NCBI RefSeq assembly: GCF_028453695.1
Contig: NC_135774.1
Span: 20,274,001-20,338,000 of the forward strand
Direction: 5' to 3'
DNA from: Augochlora pura
Lineage: Eukaryota > Arthropoda > Insecta > Hymenoptera > Halictidae
Length of the DNA: 64,000 nucleotides
A program made the translations under genes and the position numbers. This document shows, one piece after another, positions 62,341 to 64,000 of this stretch; the stretch's first letter is position 1; every line of letters starts with the position of its first letter. The notes beneath the pieces are model-generated. The model was not told where the DNA came from and ran no database searches. It worked only from the letters and a program-made list of their open reading frames with translations.

Positions 62341-64000
62341 GTTATTTGGGTCGACAGAGAATGATCTCCCAACTCTTCCTTTAGCATCGGCGTAGCTCGA
62401 AGCCAGATCGGAAAACATCTTACAGATTAATTGCAAGGATAACATCATTACGCCTTAGCTACACGTCTCACCGATGGTATGCTAAAACCGTTCCAGACCG
62501 AAATGCGAGGGAAATTTTTAATCTTGTTAGTCCCGATGCTCTTGGCTCAATCGTGACCTATATAAACGACGAACATTTCAAGCGGTTACGGTAAATATGT
62601 ACAACATTCTGCGACCCAACCGAATTATTCAGGCTCGGATATAGAAAACACGGACGTACACGTTCTTGTACGCGAACCATCGAATAGAATATTTATCTGT
62701 AGCTTCCGTAGAATGAGCATGTGCCTGAAAAAAGAAAGAACAGAGAGAGAGAGAGACAGAGAGAAAGAAGCGTACTTCGCGGCAGCTGATCTCGGCAGCC
62801 TTATAAAAGATAGAGCCTGGCCTTGCGAGTACGTAGTAGACAGAGACGGAGGTAGATCGTGGATTATTAGTCGCAAAGGAATTCATCCCCGAAAGGATGA
62901 AGCCACCAGACACGACAATCAAAATCCTTCCCCGAAACTTTATCGATCGCGCGCGCGCCTCGCGTGATTCATGTACTCGACATGCAATTCCAGATCACCC
63001 TTGCGGAGTGTCCAGATAACAGAGGGACATGTCCTCGGTGTGGCGGCCGGAGGAGCATGCACCGATGACCAGGAAAGATGATAAAGGGAGACGAAAGGAT
63101 CGAGGGAAACCGCGACGGTGGGAGCGAGAGGGCCGGCAAGAGTTTGGTATACGCTCGCATCGGCCGCAACCCGTTGCATCCCTCTATCTCGAGCTAGTCA
63201 CTCTCTCCCCTCCCCCCGCCGGCCGGAGCTTCTGCCCAACCCCGCGCGGCTGCCCGGCCGTTCGTCCTGGTGTACACACCAGCGTTGCTGGCGGATAGAG
63301 GGTTGCTCGGGAGCCGATCTGGGACGTGTGCTGGGCAGAGGCGAATACGAAGGTGGCCGCGTAGCGGGGTAGGTAAGTCGTAAGACGGTGAAGCGGTAGC
63401 TAGAACGAGAGCCAGAACGAGGGCCGGTGGCCCGGAGAAAGACGGAAAGACGTACAGATATACATGCACACGGTACATATAATAGAGAGACAGAGAAATG
63501 GCGGGAAGAGGAGGGACGCTGCCGATGAGACGAGCGAGCTGAAGCGAGACGGTGTTCGGAAGACGGCATGGGGATCCGCGGTAAGAGACGGACAAGGAGG
63601 CCAGCCAGCTCGAAGGATGAACGGGAAAAGGAAAGGAGGAGTTGAAGTAGGTGGAGAGAGCGGGTCGGCGGAGTAGGAGGGCGAGGTGGAGGAGGAGGTG
63701 GAGGAGCTGGAGGTTCGGGTAAGAGAGCGAAGGGAGTACCGTTAATTCCCCGATACAATGCTCATATCACCTTCCCCTCTCCCTGACCACCCACCGCCGC
63801 CACCTTCGAATCGTCCCTCCCACCTTGCAGGTTCGCCTCGCGGACGTTCCTTGTCTTACTGGCAAACTTAATCGATATTTCACAGTTTCTTACCCCCTCC
63901 GGACCCTGATCTGGCATCCTTTGCCTCCCCGGGTCCTTAGGCCACCTCTCCCTCCAGCTCAGCCGCTCTTCGTGTCCGGCCGCAGAAGGCACGAGAAGGA
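62341..64000. other. GC-rich CpG-dense block at window end
   Basis: GC rises from about 62,340 and is highest from 63,000. There is a GA tract at 62,740-62,769 and a purine-rich plus strand at 63,400-63,720. A TATATAAA word at 62,559-62,566 has no confirmed initiator. Minus-strand frames of up to 186 codons are Pro/Ser/Arg-rich composition artefacts. It may be the promoter or 5' region of a gene beyond the window, which cannot be tested here. Confidence 0.4.

Noticed and set aside
63198..63758. 186-codon minus-strand open frame
   Set aside because: Pro/Ser/Arg-rich artefact of the purine-rich plus strand; no domain.

Overview
This window looks like nuclear DNA of an insect, most plausibly a hymenopteran (bee, ant or wasp). 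That is inference from base composition and repeats. Very AT-rich stretches alternate sharply with GC-rich, CpG-dense blocks of 0.5-2 kb. Many (GA)n/(CT)n tracts sit in or beside the GC blocks, and there are many short non-autonomous DNA transposons with TTAA target sites. No operons, bacterial gene order, viral genes, rRNA, CRISPR array or recognisable tRNA was seen.

I recognise no protein-coding gene. The open frames are short. The longest (minus strand, about 8.3-9.0 kb and 1.8-2.5 kb) are Ser/Pro/Leu/Arg-rich translations of purine or pyrimidine tracts and GC-rich DNA, with no domain. The window therefore reads as intergenic DNA or the inside of a very long intron. The GC blocks are candidate regulatory or promoter regions of flanking genes.

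Layout: GC-rich CpG-dense blocks lie near 0.8-2.7, 5.1-5.9, 6.9-9.2, 12.4-13.5, 17.1-18.6, 22.0-22.9, 24.9-25.9, 27.5-28.5, 29.4-30.4, 32.4-33.0, 36.4-37.1, 39.4-41.0, 44.6-45.6, 48.1-49.2, 52.3-52.8, 56.4-56.9, 58.3-59.4 and 62.3-64.0 kb. AT-rich deserts lie between them.

The most informative structure is a set of seven two-ended TTAA-flanked MITEs (about 3.2, 16.8, 26.7, 35.0, 45.9, 47.8 and 50.6 kb), plus relics and single ends. Six of the seven share one architecture despite different sequences: TTAA, a 17-nt terminal repeat, then immediately a 14-16-nt palindrome, usually of the form ACGAGN..NCTCGT. Spacing and TTAA specificity match the ends of piggyBac transposons, so they are probably mobilised by a piggyBac-like transposase encoded elsewhere.

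A second notable structure is a diverged duplication of about 160 bp at 32.8 and 34.5 kb. It retains an exact E-box pair (TCAGGTGCACGTGT) at one end and an inverted ATTAG repeat (ATTAGGCACTAAT) at the other. It could be a duplicated enhancer, a structured non-coding RNA or an undescribed SINE-like repeat. Other structures are a GTAAGAG hexamer array at 17.2 kb made of tandem splice-donor-like units, a six-copy AT-rich 34-bp tandem array at 43.2 kb, a GGT array at 29.8 kb, and long GA tracts at 17.4 and 39.9 kb.
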